DNA from: Daedaleopsis sinensis
Taxonomy: Eukaryota > Basidiomycota > Agaricomycetes > Polyporales > Polyporaceae
DNA length: 64,000 nt
Assembly: GCA_033807695.1 (NCBI GenBank)
Contig: CM066308.1
Span: 1,488,001 to 1,552,000, forward strand
Direction of reading: 5' to 3'
The stretch's first letter is position 1; the number at the start of each line of letters is the position of its first letter. The translations under genes were made by a program, and so were the position numbers. The notes under the pieces were generated by a model that saw nothing but the letters and a program-made list of their open reading frames with translations, was not told the origin of the DNA and did not search any database. This document shows, piece after piece, positions 12,346-23,448 of the stretch.

Positions 12346-13956
12346 ATGGCTCTCTCTGTCCATGATGCCGTGGAGGTATGGAAGGCTCGTCCGCCTCGCC
12401 CTACTGATATACCGTTGGAAACGGCGTGCACGCTCATCGACACGGAGGACCAACCCTTCGAGGCGAAACGGACCGGACCGGTAGAATGGGTTGTACGTCC
12501 ACATTTCTACGCGATATCGCCGGACGTCCACTGAGCACAACATACAGCTATGCCGAGCAGGCGAAGACACACCCGCAATTTTCAGCTATGCCGCTATATT
12601 CGCAGGCGGAGACCCACCCGATACGGGGAACCTGCTTTGTCCGGTCAATGAGGATGACGCGGTCCTCCCAGAGAACAGTCGTTTGTCAGTTCAACATTCA
12701 CCGCGTGGCCGAACAATTGTACTCACACGCTCTGTAATGCATAGTGAACGCGTCGCGAGTTTCAAGTGCAACTACTCGTACGCATTCGATACATCTCAGG
12801 ACCCAGGTCTATTCGGGACTCAATCGGTAAGTACGCGCGCTAGGGCCGCCAATCGAACGGTGCTAAGCGGCGCACCTAAGACACTGGATGCGTACATGGA
12901 ATCGGTACCGGGATTCAACACGCCATACCACAAGCCCAGGAAATTGTGGCAGTCAGGAAACGGACCCAGCGGAACGAACCGCTTCTGGATGCGTGTCCCG
13001 ATGTTTTTGAAGCTCCGCGACCGCGAATCGAAAGGCGAACCTCCGGCGTATTTGCACGAGTGGGTCAAGGAGGCCGACCGGAGGTCCCGCATGTACCGAG
13101 CAAATCCATGTAGACCTTCGGTTTTCAGCTACGACGGGCAGGTTCTGCGAGATATCAAGGAGAGCGACCCACCCGAGCTCGTCCGCGGCGACGGGGTTGC
13201 GTTAACATTCAGTATCTCGTACATCGTCGGCCATCGGGACTGGTACCCGACCTACGCGCTCATCGACGTTGTCCGCATTGCTTCTGAACGGTCGTCGACC
13301 CTGAGGACCGACGATGGCCGGGGCATGGTTGTCCTCAAAGCCCCCCATCGTATCGCACTACGCCCCGGTGATGCTCTGCACGGTATGTTCCTAAAACGGC
13401 TTTCGAATGGCTAATCTTCTAATGTAATGCATCACCAGCGGACATGGTGGATGATTGGGAAATCGAGGACTTACACATGGAGGACAACGTCACAGCGGCA
13501 GTGGGACCTGGGAAAGTCCCCGCCGGAAACAAAGATATCGTGCTTTCGAAAGATCCCAGCGGTACGTTGCCGTATCTCCTGGCATTGCTTGTGTGACCCT
13601 AACATTTTGCAGATCTTGTCGTTCATCCACGGGAGCTCAATCAGTCGTCGAGCCGTCAATCTGACAGCATGGACATCGACGACGTGGATTTGCATAGACC
13701 CGCAACCAGTGGAGACACTTCACCACCGGAAACCACCGACCGAGGCAAAGCCCCGATGATCAGAATCCCTCGAACGCTGTACTCCCCCGCGTCCCCCGCT
13801 TCGGACGAGTCCAGTCGATGGAGCGACAGCGCTGTAGACGACGGCCCGCCCCCACACGTCGAAATTTTCAGTAGCGCAGTGCATTCTGACGGAGACGATG
13901 TCGCTACAACCGGACGACCACCCCCCGGGAAACGCCTGCTCCGCAACAGGAAGTAG
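12346..13956 (+). CDS. Multi-exon hypothetical protein with OB-fold-like stretch
   Basis: The first exon starts at an ATG at 12346 and reads for about 60 codons. A second long coding segment follows to ~12828, then a strong donor GTAAGTACG and an acceptor CCTAAG (~12885). The third segment runs to about 13414 and a last acidic, Ser/Pro-rich segment ends at TAG 13954-13956. The junction between the first two exons and those near 13.4-13.6 kb are not resolved. Around 13180-13290 the pattern RGDGVALTFSISYIV, then WYPTYALIDVVRI, resembles the last strands of an OB fold. A similar pattern occurs in the gene at 41.3-42.6 kb, so the two may belong to one broad family. Single-stranded nucleic acid binding is a guess from this pattern. 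Confidence 0.45.
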
Positions 13957-16710
13957 GCGGTCGGTGGCGCCCTACTCGGAAGACGCGGATATCTGCGGTC
14001 GTGCACGCAGTTTTCATCGTCACGGGCGTGCTGAAATTCGATCATGACCCAGTAGGCTGTAGCGTTGTTGCCTCTTGGAAACCGTGTAAAGTTATGTTAG
14101 AACTGTCATCAACGAACAAGGAGATATAACATGCCAATGCCAATTTACCAGATGAACGTGGTCGACGGGGCAAGAGCGGCAAGGAAAGGGGCAGACCGTA
14201 ATCGCCCGCAGGGCCGGTAGCACTTAGAGAAATTGACCAGTGCCACCAACGACGTTGTCCTCGCGGGCAGACCGCAGTGGGAGCCATTGACTCGCGGGAA
14301 GATTGCGAGCGACGCGGCAGAGAGGATAGGATGAGAACACAGTTTTATTGCAACCGAGTGCTGTGCTCGTGCAGAGCCCTGGTCGCCGGTGATCCAGAAG
14401 TCAGCGGTCAGAGACAACAACGAGGATAAAAGCATCGCACCATTGTCGCGGCACTACGTGGCATAAAAAACAGTGCCTTTGGACCGGTCGCCTGCCAGCT
14501 CCTGCGCGGCAGACGACACCCGGAGGTTTTTTCACGGCTGCGTGCATTGGCGGCAGACGCCCCGAATATCCCGTCAAGCGAAGACGAGGCGGATACGAGC
14601 AGATAAAGTAATAAGAGGAGGAGTACTCAACGAAAGCGCGCCAATTCCAGACCCTCGCTGCTGAGCGCCGAGCGCCGAACGTTGAACATTGAACGTTGAT
14701 TTTCTGTGGCGTGGGAATTATAGTGCCAAACTGGGGACAATAGGCGCACTGACTCGCACAGTGACTCCTACTAGTGACTCTCGAGCACTAAGTACTACGT
14801 ACCTCTGCTCAGGAGCCGCGCGAACCTCGAGTGGACCGTCTAGCTCACCAATTCATCAATGATTCCTCTATTAGGCTCTAGTGAGTGGCAACTCCTATTC
14901 ATATGAACGAGACAGTCCCCCAGCCGGGGTGTGTTCAAACTTGCAGAAGTCCATACGAATACAAATCCAGGGATACAACCACGAATTTCTCTCCGAGACA
15001 AAACTTCGAAAAGCCTCTACAAAGCAATCTTCGAGATCCTTGAGAGCACGTACTTGCTTCCACGAGGTTCGCAATTTTTCTGAGCGTGCGCCGCGTATCT
15101 AGTGACTAGGATATCCCACAACAGGTTAGTGCCACGGCCTCTGACGCTAAGTGGGCGGAGAGACTGACCGGCAGCACCGTTGCCTCCCATAGCCCCCCAG
15201 TTAGGTTGCGCGGGAAGGGGCCTCTTGCAACCTCAGTCCTGTGCTGCTTTCGACGACGCATTGCAAGTTCTTCGTGGCACCCCTCACATGCGCGAGCTAT
15301 CCCAATGTTAGCAAGCGATAGAGTCCAGGTACGCCATCACTCACCGCAGGAGCTCGCTGATCTTCTGGACTGGACACCGCCCTGACCCCGTCCCTGATGA
15401 CGGAGCATGGCATGGCACCCCTGCGTGTCGAGTTCGCGATTGGTACAATAGCCATCGATGGCGATTCGGACTTTCTGGCCGTTGTCGACGACACCGTGGC
15501 ATACGGAGTGCGGCGGTCCACGACGACACCATCCGCGCCTGTCTTCCTCGTGTCGCCCCCTCCATGACACGGAGCAGTAGGACCGCCGCGCTGATTTGCA
15601 TTCGTTATCACGGCTCCTTGACTCGCTCTAAAACTGCGGGCACTGTACTCCGCGTGCTCGGCGTCCCGCATGGTAGACTGTACGTCGGCTCTTTCCCTAT
15701 TGCCCTGTCCAAGCTGACATTCATGAGAAACACGTAGCGGGAGTCTGCACGATACAGAATTACCTGATGACCCGTCGCGCCGTGCTCGACGATCAGCCCC
15801 GACTGACAAAGATAGCACGAACATGGCGGAACCCCCCCTGCCATGTTGTACAACGCTGCGTGGCTTGATATCCCGCGAGGAAACATCTCTGGTCCCCGCG
15901 GCTGCGGATCTACACTTGCCTCGTTTCCGATGACAAGTTCGCGCGCGGGAGACGTTAAAGCGCCGTGCGACGGACTGAAAGACAGAACCTGCCGTCAGAC
16001 ACCTCGAAGCACCTCGCTTCTCGGAGCTCGTGCAACTCACGATTCCACGGGACGTCCGTGAGAGGCCCCCGGCTGGACGGAGGCGCGATCAGTGTGCGCA
16101 GGTACCATTGGCGTCATTGCCGGAAAGACCGAGTTCGCTAAACCGTCTCTCCCGACAAATCTGGGAGCGGGGCCCCTGTCGCAGAACTCCCTCCGTGCAT
16201 CGCAAGCGGCACATGTGTACGCTCCCTGTTGCAAAACATAGCACTTTCAGACGGTGACAACATACGTTGGCTCAGAACGACTTCAGTGCGCGTGGAAGGC
16301 TTTACAACTTACCCGTCGCCCAGATGTCAAGCAGGCATAACATGGCGGGTCTCGGGACAGAATACCCGCTCGAATCTCATTGCCAAGTTTCTCAGAAAGA
16401 GGCGGGAGCTACCCCGACATGCATGTCAGTTCAAAGCGTACACCAGGTATCGAGAGTTGATCACTAACAGTTGTCATAGAAGAAGGATACTATCCTCTGT
16501 TGTAGCGATTCGAGCCGGGCGCAAATCGACGGACGTTTGGTTCGGATGCTTCTGTGCAGGATGGATATGGGGATCAGGTCGGCGGTCACAGACCAGAAGG
16601 ACGACGCTTATTATAGGCGGTCCACCGACTAGGTCGACGCTTCCCTTCAGCAAGTACAGGCAGAGTGACCCGCACACTTGCAATTTGCAACGCCGCCGAA
16701 AACACTAATC
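13957..16710. other. Unresolved GC-rich interval
   Basis: Coding-like composition appears in pieces. On the plus strand, 15415-15567 gives a ~50-codon frame starting MAPLRVEFAIG. On the minus strand, 15608-15886 gives a 92-codon frame. The same 15.7-15.9 kb segment also reads plausibly on the plus strand, so strand cannot be decided by eye. A 247-codon minus frame at 15297-16040 has arginine/serine-rich composition typical of an antisense shadow. Near 14670-14700 there is a short AACGTT/AACATT direct repeat, and a similar one recurs near 49.02 kb. No domain was recognised. Confidence 0.3.
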
Positions 16711-17193
16711 ATGTTTGACGTACGAGGAACTATCCCTCTCCGATCTATCAACCTCACGACATCTCCGGGCGGAGTCCTCTACCTGACCCGCCGGAGTGGA
16801 GGCTTCATCGAGCACGTTGGATTCGAGAAAACGTACATGCCGTGAAAATCCCACGGGACTATCTGATGCCTCTTTGCATTGTACCGAAACCACAATATAG
16901 ATAGTCCGAACGACACAATTCCCGCTACTTTACATACAATGGCCTCTACGTGACGGATGGCATAGAGAGCTTGGCCAATGTTCGACTGCCTGGGATCGGG
17001 GACAAGGACGCGTCTCGAGAACAACGAAACGTCGATGCACGGAACCTATCAAGAAGACATGCATGGTACAGTGGGTAGACGGTGGCTCAGGACCCCGCCT
17101 CTAACGCGACACCTCCCCCGTGCGCCGTGCTCGTTAGGGACGGGTCATTATCGAGATCATTGAAAGATGAACTACACAAGCACGACATTTAGC
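16711..17193 (+). CDS. Small unknown gene, probably spliced or frame-broken
   Basis: An ATG at 16711 opens 45 codons of protein-like sequence (MFDVRGTIPLRSINLTTS...) ending at TGA 16843-16845. Coding then appears to continue in the next frame (KIPRDYLMPLCIVPKPQYR), then at ~16924-17080 (GLYVTDGIESLANVRLPGIG), and finally to a TAG at ~17193 ending SLKDELHKHDI. The first frame change is too short for an intron, so it could be a 1-nt frameshift in a decaying gene. The later ones may be introns. The family is unknown. It is convergent with the F-box gene ending at 17226. Confidence 0.4.
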
Positions 17194-17225
17194 TGGTGAG
17201 CAATCATCCAACGAACAAGAAAAAC

Positions 17226-18113
17226 TCACAGCGGTGGGTACCGGAACACAATGTACCACCCCCACGATGTCTTCAGCACCGGCAATGTCGAGGGCGGGGA
17301 AAGAATATCGGGCCGAAAGTCCACTACCAGAGAATGTTTGTCTCCGAAATGCCGCTGAAGTCCTGCGTACGCCTCCCCCGCGCCGCTGAGCCAATCATCC
17401 TCGGGTTCTAAGGCAAGGCAGAACCCCCGAGACAAGTACTTCATGACTGCCCGTCGGTCGCGTCGGTTGAGGGGCACATTTTTAATGAACCCGCAACGGT
17501 TCATCGTCGCCTCCGGGAAAGCACACACAGCGGCGTCGGGAGTAAGGAAGTTCTTGACGAGCGAACTCCAGAACCCATGGAGAGGTGTGAGCGGGCTGCA
17601 CGTAGTACTTCGAATGATATCGACATGACGTTTAGTGGGAGTGAGCAAGTGCCGCACTTCTTTCACCAGCCCGGGTCTCGGCTCTGCAGACCCAGAGAGG
17701 GTGGGATGTCTCTCGTCGTCTTCTTCAAGTTCGGTAAAGCGTAGACCAATGGAGGACATCGCAACGGCGATGAAGGAGTCGAATGTATGGTCAGGCACGT
17801 AGATGTCGATATCTCTGGGTAGCCACGTCTCCGCGGGCAAGAAATAGTAGAGCGCAATCGACCCGGATATCACTGCGCCGTGCCTTCGCATAGTCTCGTC
17901 GAACAGCTCCAGGTTTGTGACAAAGGGGGAGATGCAGTCGTCATATCGACGTCTCAAACCAACGCTGGCGGTGCGGTAGAATGCCCGTGAAGTACGACGC
18001 CAGACGAGGAGCAACCCGACGGGACTGTTTTCCACGATGTGTAGGAGAACGTCTTCTGGGACACTGCGCGAAGTTAACGACGACAACGGAGCGCCGTTCC
18101 CTTGAATGCTCAC
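17226..18113 (-). CDS. F-box / nucleotidyltransferase-fold-like protein, paralog 1
   Basis: A 295-codon frame. It opens at a GTG directly after a TTAG acceptor-like site, so a short 5' exon is probably missing from this model, as in paralogs 3 and 4. Residues ~17-50 read like a degenerate F-box (VPEDVLLHIVEN...LLLVWRRTSRAFYR). Residues ~78-108 have the nucleotidyltransferase-fold signature GSIALYYFL...RDIDIYV, a Gly-Ser helix start followed by a D-x-D pair. Near the C-terminus HFGDKHSLVVDF corresponds to RYFGDxGSxV of the other three copies. Of the four, only this copy keeps the D-x-D. A role as an SCF substrate adaptor is inferred from the F-box; enzyme activity is uncertain. Confidence 0.6.
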   Translation of the reverse strand: MSIQGNGAPLSSLTSRSVPEDVLLHIVENSPVGLLLVWRRTSRAFYRTASVGLRRRYDDCISPFVTNLELFDETMRRHGAVISGSIALYYFLPAETWLPRDIDIYVPDHTFDSFIAVAMSSIGLRFTELEEDDERHPTLSGSAEPRPGLVKEVRHLLTPTKRHVDIIRSTTCSPLTPLHGFWSSLVKNFLTPDAAVCAFPEATMNRCGFIKNVPLNRRDRRAVMKYLSRGFCLALEPEDDWLSGAGEAYAGLQRHFGDKHSLVVDFRPDILSPPSTLPVLKTSWGWYIVFRYPPL

Positions 18114-18224
18114 CTAACAGTCCCTCTCAGCTCCCGACTCGTTACTGTGTCATACCGATCGCCCACAGGCGCGATCGCTGGTGCAGTCATACGGGGTGTA
18201 TCGCGGCTGCATAGAGCAGCGACC

Positions 18225-18632
18225 ATGACGGCGCGGAGTTGGGGGGAACACATGGTGAAGCTCCTCGCGCAGTTCGACAGCCCATCGCCAGTGAAGAAGG
18301 ACGACATCCACAAAGACGCAGGAGTGCACGGTAAATCAATTATCCTATCTATACGTCAAGGATGGAAGTTTCCAGCACCTTCAATCGAAGTGTCGTAGGG
18401 TTGAAGGATCCCGCACTCAGGAATATGCGACAGGAACGCTAGGGAGCGGGGCGCGCGCGAACCTTCCGATGCCACCGCTGAACGGCCGGCGCCGTCCCAG
18501 GATCCCAAACCGCACCACAGACCTCTTCCAGGCACGGACCTGTCGCAATACTCGACCAACTGCATTTTCGAGAACGTTAAAACTTCTATACGCTACATCG
18601 TGTGCATGCTCTGCGCCCCCGCAAATGGCTAA
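18225..18632 (+). CDS. Small two-exon hypothetical gene
   Basis: Predicted exons 18225-18330 and 18421-18632 join to 318 nt (105 residues plus stop) with a GTAAAT donor and CACTCAG acceptor. The summed length divides by three and both exons have coding-like composition (MTARSWGEHMVKLLAQFDSP in exon 1; DLSQYSTNCIFENV in exon 2). There is no domain or membrane segment. It lies between two F-box paralogs, divergent from paralog 1 across only ~110 bp and convergent with paralog 2. The 90-nt intron is longer than its neighbours, so another small exon is possible. Confidence 0.45.
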
Positions 18633-18727
18633 CGATCGCATCGTACGGTCTGATCCGGATGAAACAAGTCCACACGCTTCTTGATGAAGTCCGGAGACAG
18701 CGACAGTCTTCGCTGCTTGATGGACTT

Positions 18728-19951
18728 TCATGGCGTCTGCGAGCGGGATTGCGAGTTCAGGAAACGAGTAGCCACAACGGAGGCGGAAGGGAGATTGCTC
18801 CCACGCGACGCGCTCTGCCGCGTGAACGCTGACGGCGAACGAGCAGGGAGCATCGTTATAGACACGATGCCACAGACCAATAGGTCGTCCGTGAACGCGC
18901 AACCTCCGTCGCAGACGACGGAGCTCCACAAACGCCACACGGGCATGTGGCCCAAAGGAGGCATGAAGGCCTCGAGGAGGGTTCCGTGATTTACCGCCAG
19001 GGGGTCGATGAGGCGAACGACAGAACCGCCATCTCCAAAATAGCGTGCTTGGTCGGGACATATGAAGTGTTGCCGCAGGCATGGGAAGACATAGGGACGG
19101 GACATCGCCGTGGCGGTGGTCGTGGTCGCGAACTCTGCCCAGTCGGTCGGGAACGTGGCAAGGGAGAATCTCGCAGCGACTAGGCGTGCAAGGGTCTGGC
19201 ATTCTCGCTCCGTCGATTTCCGAACCGCGAGGTCGGCGATGAGACCCCGCCGTGCTTCCAGCAACCCCCGGTAAGCACATCCGTACGCGTGGTCGGTGAC
19301 GAAATTCATGAGGGCAGTGGTCCACGAACGACTGATTGGGGTGCAAGGACTCATCGTCGTCGACTCATATATGAGGATGGAGAGATCGGATAGTCCTCGG
19401 AAATGGGCTTTGCGGCGGAATCCTCGCACGTTTGCGTACGCAGATTCGGATTCTTCTTCTCCTACGTACTGTAGATGGTGCCGGAACGCCGAGCCGCAGT
19501 ACAGTTCTTCGACAAGAGCTTGGTAAGCCCTGCTGGTCAGGTACACCTCGAGTGATTCCGGATGGAAACCGCCGTCTCGGAGTAGGAAAGCAAGGGCGAC
19601 TTCGCCCCCCACAACACCGCGCCACTCGGTAACGAGCGCCATGAAGCGAGTCGCGCGAGTCGTGAACTTGCCGATGAGTGCGTGAAGTGTCCGCTTGTGA
19701 CCCTCACGGGCATGCTCATAGGCAGCGCGACAGGTCCATCTCCATGCCGCCATAGTCGCGAGGTCCATCGCGTCGATTGTCAACGCAGCTATTTGATCGT
19801 TTCGCCTGCAAGCAGCGTGAGTACTAAGTCGAGATATATTGAAACGTCGACCCCCGTGCAAAACGCACGTCCGCAGAAGGGCAGTAAATGCACGAACAGG
19901 ATGCACAAATCCTCGCTTTGGCACGTCGCGTGCTGTAGAATCGCAGGGCAC
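18728..19951 (-). CDS. F-box / nucleotidyltransferase-fold-like protein, paralog 2
   Basis: An open frame of up to 407 codons. The first ~50 are doubtful and probably include an intron, because the F-box-like segment (IAALTIDAMDLATMAAWRWTC) starts at ~19795 near a GCAG acceptor. The core after it matches paralogs 3 and 4: WRGVVGGEVALAFLL, then LEVYLTS where paralog 1 has the catalytic DIDIYV. Further matches are STTMSPCTPISRS, TALMNFVTDHAYGCAY, RYFGDGGSVV and a final PPLG..PVWRLWSS. The loss of the D-x-D implies a non-catalytic fold. A large opposite-strand frame across the same DNA (18417-19346) is Arg/Pro/His-rich and is treated as a shadow. Confidence 0.65.
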   Translation of the reverse strand: MPCDSTARDVPKRGFVHPVRAFTALLRTCVLHGGRRFNISRLSTHAACRRNDQIAALTIDAMDLATMAAWRWTCRAAYEHAREGHKRTLHALIGKFTTRATRFMALVTEWRGVVGGEVALAFLLRDGGFHPESLEVYLTSRAYQALVEELYCGSAFRHHLQYVGEEESESAYANVRGFRRKAHFRGLSDLSILIYESTTMSPCTPISRSWTTALMNFVTDHAYGCAYRGLLEARRGLIADLAVRKSTERECQTLARLVAARFSLATFPTDWAEFATTTTATAMSRPYVFPCLRQHFICPDQARYFGDGGSVVRLIDPLAVNHGTLLEAFMPPLGHMPVWRLWSSVVCDGGCAFTDDLLVCGIVSITMLPARSPSAFTRQSASRGSNLPSASVVATRFLNSQSRSQTP

Positions 19952-20513
19952 CTCAACGTCACCGCCATGTACACTGAACCACCTGTAGAGTCGCGGTAAG
20001 TACGCATCTGTAGCACCGTGAGCGCAAAACGTACCACTGAGGATGAAAGTTGCGGCAAGGGCCTTGTCGAGGCTGGCAATGCGAGGCTGTAATTATTACC
20101 ACGCAACGGAGGCTGTAATAGTGGGGGGAGCGGAATGGGGCGCTGAAAACAGTGAGCCTCAGTTTGAGTTCATCAATCCACGAGGCGTGCAAACCACACC
20201 CAATATCTCCAGTCACAGCGGGATTCTAAACCACTGCCCAACTCACAACAAGCGGGACCATCATTCCATGCACCACTTCGAACTGCAGCCACATGCGTGA
20301 TGCTCACTAATCCTTACGTCTACAATCGCATTCTCAGCCACATCAAATGCACGATGCGTGGACACGCCGACCAGGGAGGCCCATCAAGCCGTCATCGACC
20401 CTTCAATGCAGAACTTGCGCAGATCGCGGCGACAAATCTTGCAGGAACCCCCCTTAAGTCGCACGTCCAAAGTCCGTGGAAGAGGGATATACTCGCTCCC
20501 GCCTTCTAGGCCC
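19952..20513. other. Intergenic interval, no clear gene
   Basis: Between the minus-strand F-box gene and the plus-strand kinase. An 85-codon plus frame at 20043-20300 is the only candidate. It has no recognisable domain, and its Asn/His-rich end is not typical of the neighbouring genes. The promoters of the two divergent genes should lie here. Confidence 0.35.
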
Positions 20514-21813
20514 ATGAACATGCCTTACTTGCATTCCTGTGAGCGCGAGACCACATGAACTGCGAAGACGGCATTTACGAAACTGAGCAGATCACTTGCT
20601 CACAGAAATAGGCCAAGGGCGTACCGGGACGGTTTACCGCGCGTTGCATGGAAGCGACCATACACCGATAGCGGTCAAAGTCTTCAAAGACAGCGCCGAC
20701 CGTAAGGAGAACTTCGAGATGGAGCGACGCGTCTACGAAGTGATTGCTGAAGCGTCGGCGTCGACGGCTCGGTGAGTGCGATGTAGGAGATTGGAAGTAC
20801 GCGAACACCGACACAGTCCAGTAATTTCCTCGCAGTGCTCGACAGCGTCGAGGGTATCTTCCCTCTATGCATAGCCTTGCCTCTTCTCCCCGGCAGTCTG
20901 GCGTGTTTGCTCAGCATGCTCGGCCACAATGGACTGCACGTCGAAGACACCCTTGCAGTTTCCAGGCAGCTGGCGACGGGAATCCGTTGTAAGCTCACGC
21001 ATGCCAACGGAAGTGCACGCCTCACCTGGTACAGATCTTCACAGTGTCGCTATAGTGCACACGGACGTCAAGCCCAGCAATATACTGATGGAATCGCTCG
21101 ACGTCGTCCTAGCAGACGGAAAACCAGACTCCAATTGTCAAGCGTCAACTCCCTGCAAGGTTAGTGAAATGGCAGCGCTGCAGAATTTGCTGGAATACAT
21201 TACCTCACCAGGCACGACTGAAGAGCTGCCGAGCATTCATCGCGGACTTCAGCGAGGCAGCGATTGAGAACAATAACTCGCGAGGATTGATCGGTTCCGA
21301 TCGATACAGGGCTCCTGAGGTGACGCTCAGTACGTTGGGACCTGTATACTGTATGCCGTCGCCAACTCTCACGCAGCGCTGCCTTGGAATGCGAAAGTGG
21401 ATTGGTTTTCTCTCGGATGCGTCGTTGCAGAAATCGACACGGGTAGACCGCTCTTCCCACACACCCATTCCCCAGCTGCACGTCTCGCCGCAATTGTCGC
21501 GGTCCTCGGTCGACTGCCCGGATCAATGGTCCACTCAACGGGAACTCGTTTCTACCCACACCTCAGGCAAGAGGTAGACGGAACATTTTCGGTTAACCTG
21601 GCGAGGCGAAACGTCAGTGACGCGGTCGACAAGGAGACGACAAGCAGACTGAAAGATCTCCGGGTGCGTTTGTTAAGAATACATCTCTGTTCGCCTGCTC
21701 CTCTCAGACACCCAAAGAGCATAACCAAGAACGAGAGCGTGGCCACGATATGCACCGCTCTACTGCAGATAGAGCCGTCGGCCCGCGATCACAACATCCT
21801 CACGCAAATTTAA
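20514..21813 (+). CDS. SRPK-like serine/threonine protein kinase
   Basis: Predicted exons 20514-20538, 20591-20771, 20822-20988, 21035-21159, 21212-21329 and 21377-21813 sum to 1053 nt (350 residues) with all junctions in frame and introns of 46-52 nt. Kinase landmarks in order are the glycine loop GQGRTGTVY, ATP-binding lysine in IAVKVF, catalytic loop HTDVKPSNIL, metal-binding motif DFSEA (DFG altered to DFS), RYRAPEV and DWFSLGC. The HTDxKP loop and YRAPEV/DxFSxGC pattern resemble SR-protein kinases (SRPK). The protein is shorter than canonical SRPKs and lacks their long spacer insert. The catalytic Lys and both Asp are present, so activity is plausible. The last segment (21660-21813) could hold a 44-nt intron, but only the unspliced reading keeps a kinase-like end. 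Confidence 0.8.
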
Positions 21814-22611
21814 CATCCGCTTCCGCACGACTAGTAGAAAACAATTCCCGTCCGAGTTCCTGAGTCTTGTTAATGTGTTGCAACACGATAATGCAGATGG
21901 TATAATGCAAATGGTAGACGCACAACAATCGACGGGGCTGTTCAGGCGAGCAAGCGGACCGTACTTTGCGCGAAATGAAGGAGCTCGAAGCCAGTGGCTT
22001 CTTGTCTGAAGATTAGATTCTCGGATATGTCAGATTCACCTCCTCGTCTTCCGTAATGGCCAGCTCGCAAGCATGCACTCACGTACTGTCGAAAGGAGAG
22101 CACACGGGTACCACGTTCCACATCCACATCCACATCGCATCAGCGGCCGTACTGCTAACCAAGGCTGCGTCGTCCTGATCCAGTCCCTCGCATCCGGCCT
22201 AGGGAAAGCGCCATCTGGAAATAGCACGACTAAAACACCACATCCACATTTAGACAGTTCGCGCGGATAAATCTTGGTACACTGAAGGGAGGACGTACCC
22301 AGTCACCGGGCAAGCGGAACAACTAGACACTCCAGCATGTTGCCGTAGACACACGAGATGGAAAGTGCTCCTCGAAACACTGAGTTCAACGGGAGGCTGG
22401 CGAGACTCCTGGCAATACTACTGTAATAAGAGAGAAGTCCGGAGTCAACGTATCACATTAAGCTACAGCTGCCCTCCTCCCGCGTGGCAGACAAGGAATA
22501 AGCGCGGAGCGGGCAGGGCCGAGGTTCCGAGCATTCCTTATCGGGGAGCTATCCCCTCCTCCAGCTACTCCATGTGCGCTTAAATTCAATCCCTCCTCCT
22601 CCTCCACGGCC
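21814..22611. other. Intergenic interval, nothing recognised
   Basis: No frame with convincing coding signal. Short frames on both strands around 22.0-22.3 kb are His/Arg-rich and look incidental. A pyrimidine-rich CTCCTCCTCCTCC tract at ~22590-22602 lies just before the ATG at 22612 and may belong to the next gene's leader. Confidence 0.4.
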
Positions 22612-23385
22612 ATGATACGCGGTGACTACTCCGGTTTCTGTGCGGATCTGAGTTCACCAGTACCCAGACGTGCGACGTGCATCACCACGAGCTCTAAACG
22701 ACCGCGTGGGCCTCCAGTGTTATTACTGAGCGACAGAGCCGGAGTGTTCCGACAAGCCCCCCGCGGGCCTCCATATTTCCCGCTCAGCTTGCGAGACTGG
22801 TAATAACCGCGTCCAACTTCCCAGGCAGCGTCAACTCTGCTATATGAGGCGCCTGCCCGAGACCAGTTGCTGACGAGCGGAACTCCCAAGAACACTCGTA
22901 CAGCGACTTTCCACAGCAATTTCGTACCTGTTGACACCGACTATGTGTCGGAGATTGCTCCATAGGTCTCTCGGTACCGCACGAAAAACTGTTGCGCGGA
23001 AACTACCACAGGGTGAGCTGTATCCTTTCTCTATCCTTCGTATGATTGTCTGCCACACGTCCTACGACACGTCGGGTATACTTACACATATGCACCTCGT
23101 AGGTACTGCATGCAGACCGCCATCGCTATCAGTCATCGCGGCAAGTCCATCGATCCATGGATCAAGTCAAAGCACAGCTGGAAGACCACACTACCACAAT
23201 ACCTTCTCCGCGACATCGTTCGTCGAGACACGACAGTTTTGCCTTTCAGGGGTTCGGGGACATGCACTGTCGACGACTCTTCCATTCCCGGGCACGCTTC
23301 GCATATATACCCCAACATCTACGTGCGAACGCAACGTACAGTCGCCGGTAGAAACCATCTGTGGGTAATGTCTCGTACCGTATAG
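22612..23385 (+). other. Coding-like segments of a small gene, structure unresolved
   Basis: Three plus-strand segments read like protein: 22612-22803 (starting MIRGDYSGF), ~22838-22966 (through FHSNFVPVDTDYVSEIAP) and ~23108-23385 (through SIDPWIKSKHSWKTTLPQYL). They are separated by possible GT...AG pairs, but I could not find a combination that keeps one frame. Either introns are atypical, there are two small genes, or the gene is broken. The first segment contains two copies of (P)RGPP. The family is not recognised. It lies directly upstream of F-box paralog 3 in the same direction. Confidence 0.4.
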
Positions 23386-23448
23386 CCTTGGATGAACTTC
23401 TAACCGAGAATGCAGTGAAACGACCCCGAAACCCGCCCAGACGACACA

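Noticed and set aside
15297..16040. 247-codon minus-strand frame
   Set aside because: Arg/Ser-rich composition without domain. Better protein-like readings exist in other frames over the same DNA. Treated as a chance frame in GC-rich sequence.
18417..19346. 309-codon minus-strand frame overlapping F-box paralog 2
   Set aside because: It is an out-of-frame shadow of the paralog on the same strand; its composition (Arg, Pro, His, Cys) is typical of frame-shifted GC-rich coding DNA.
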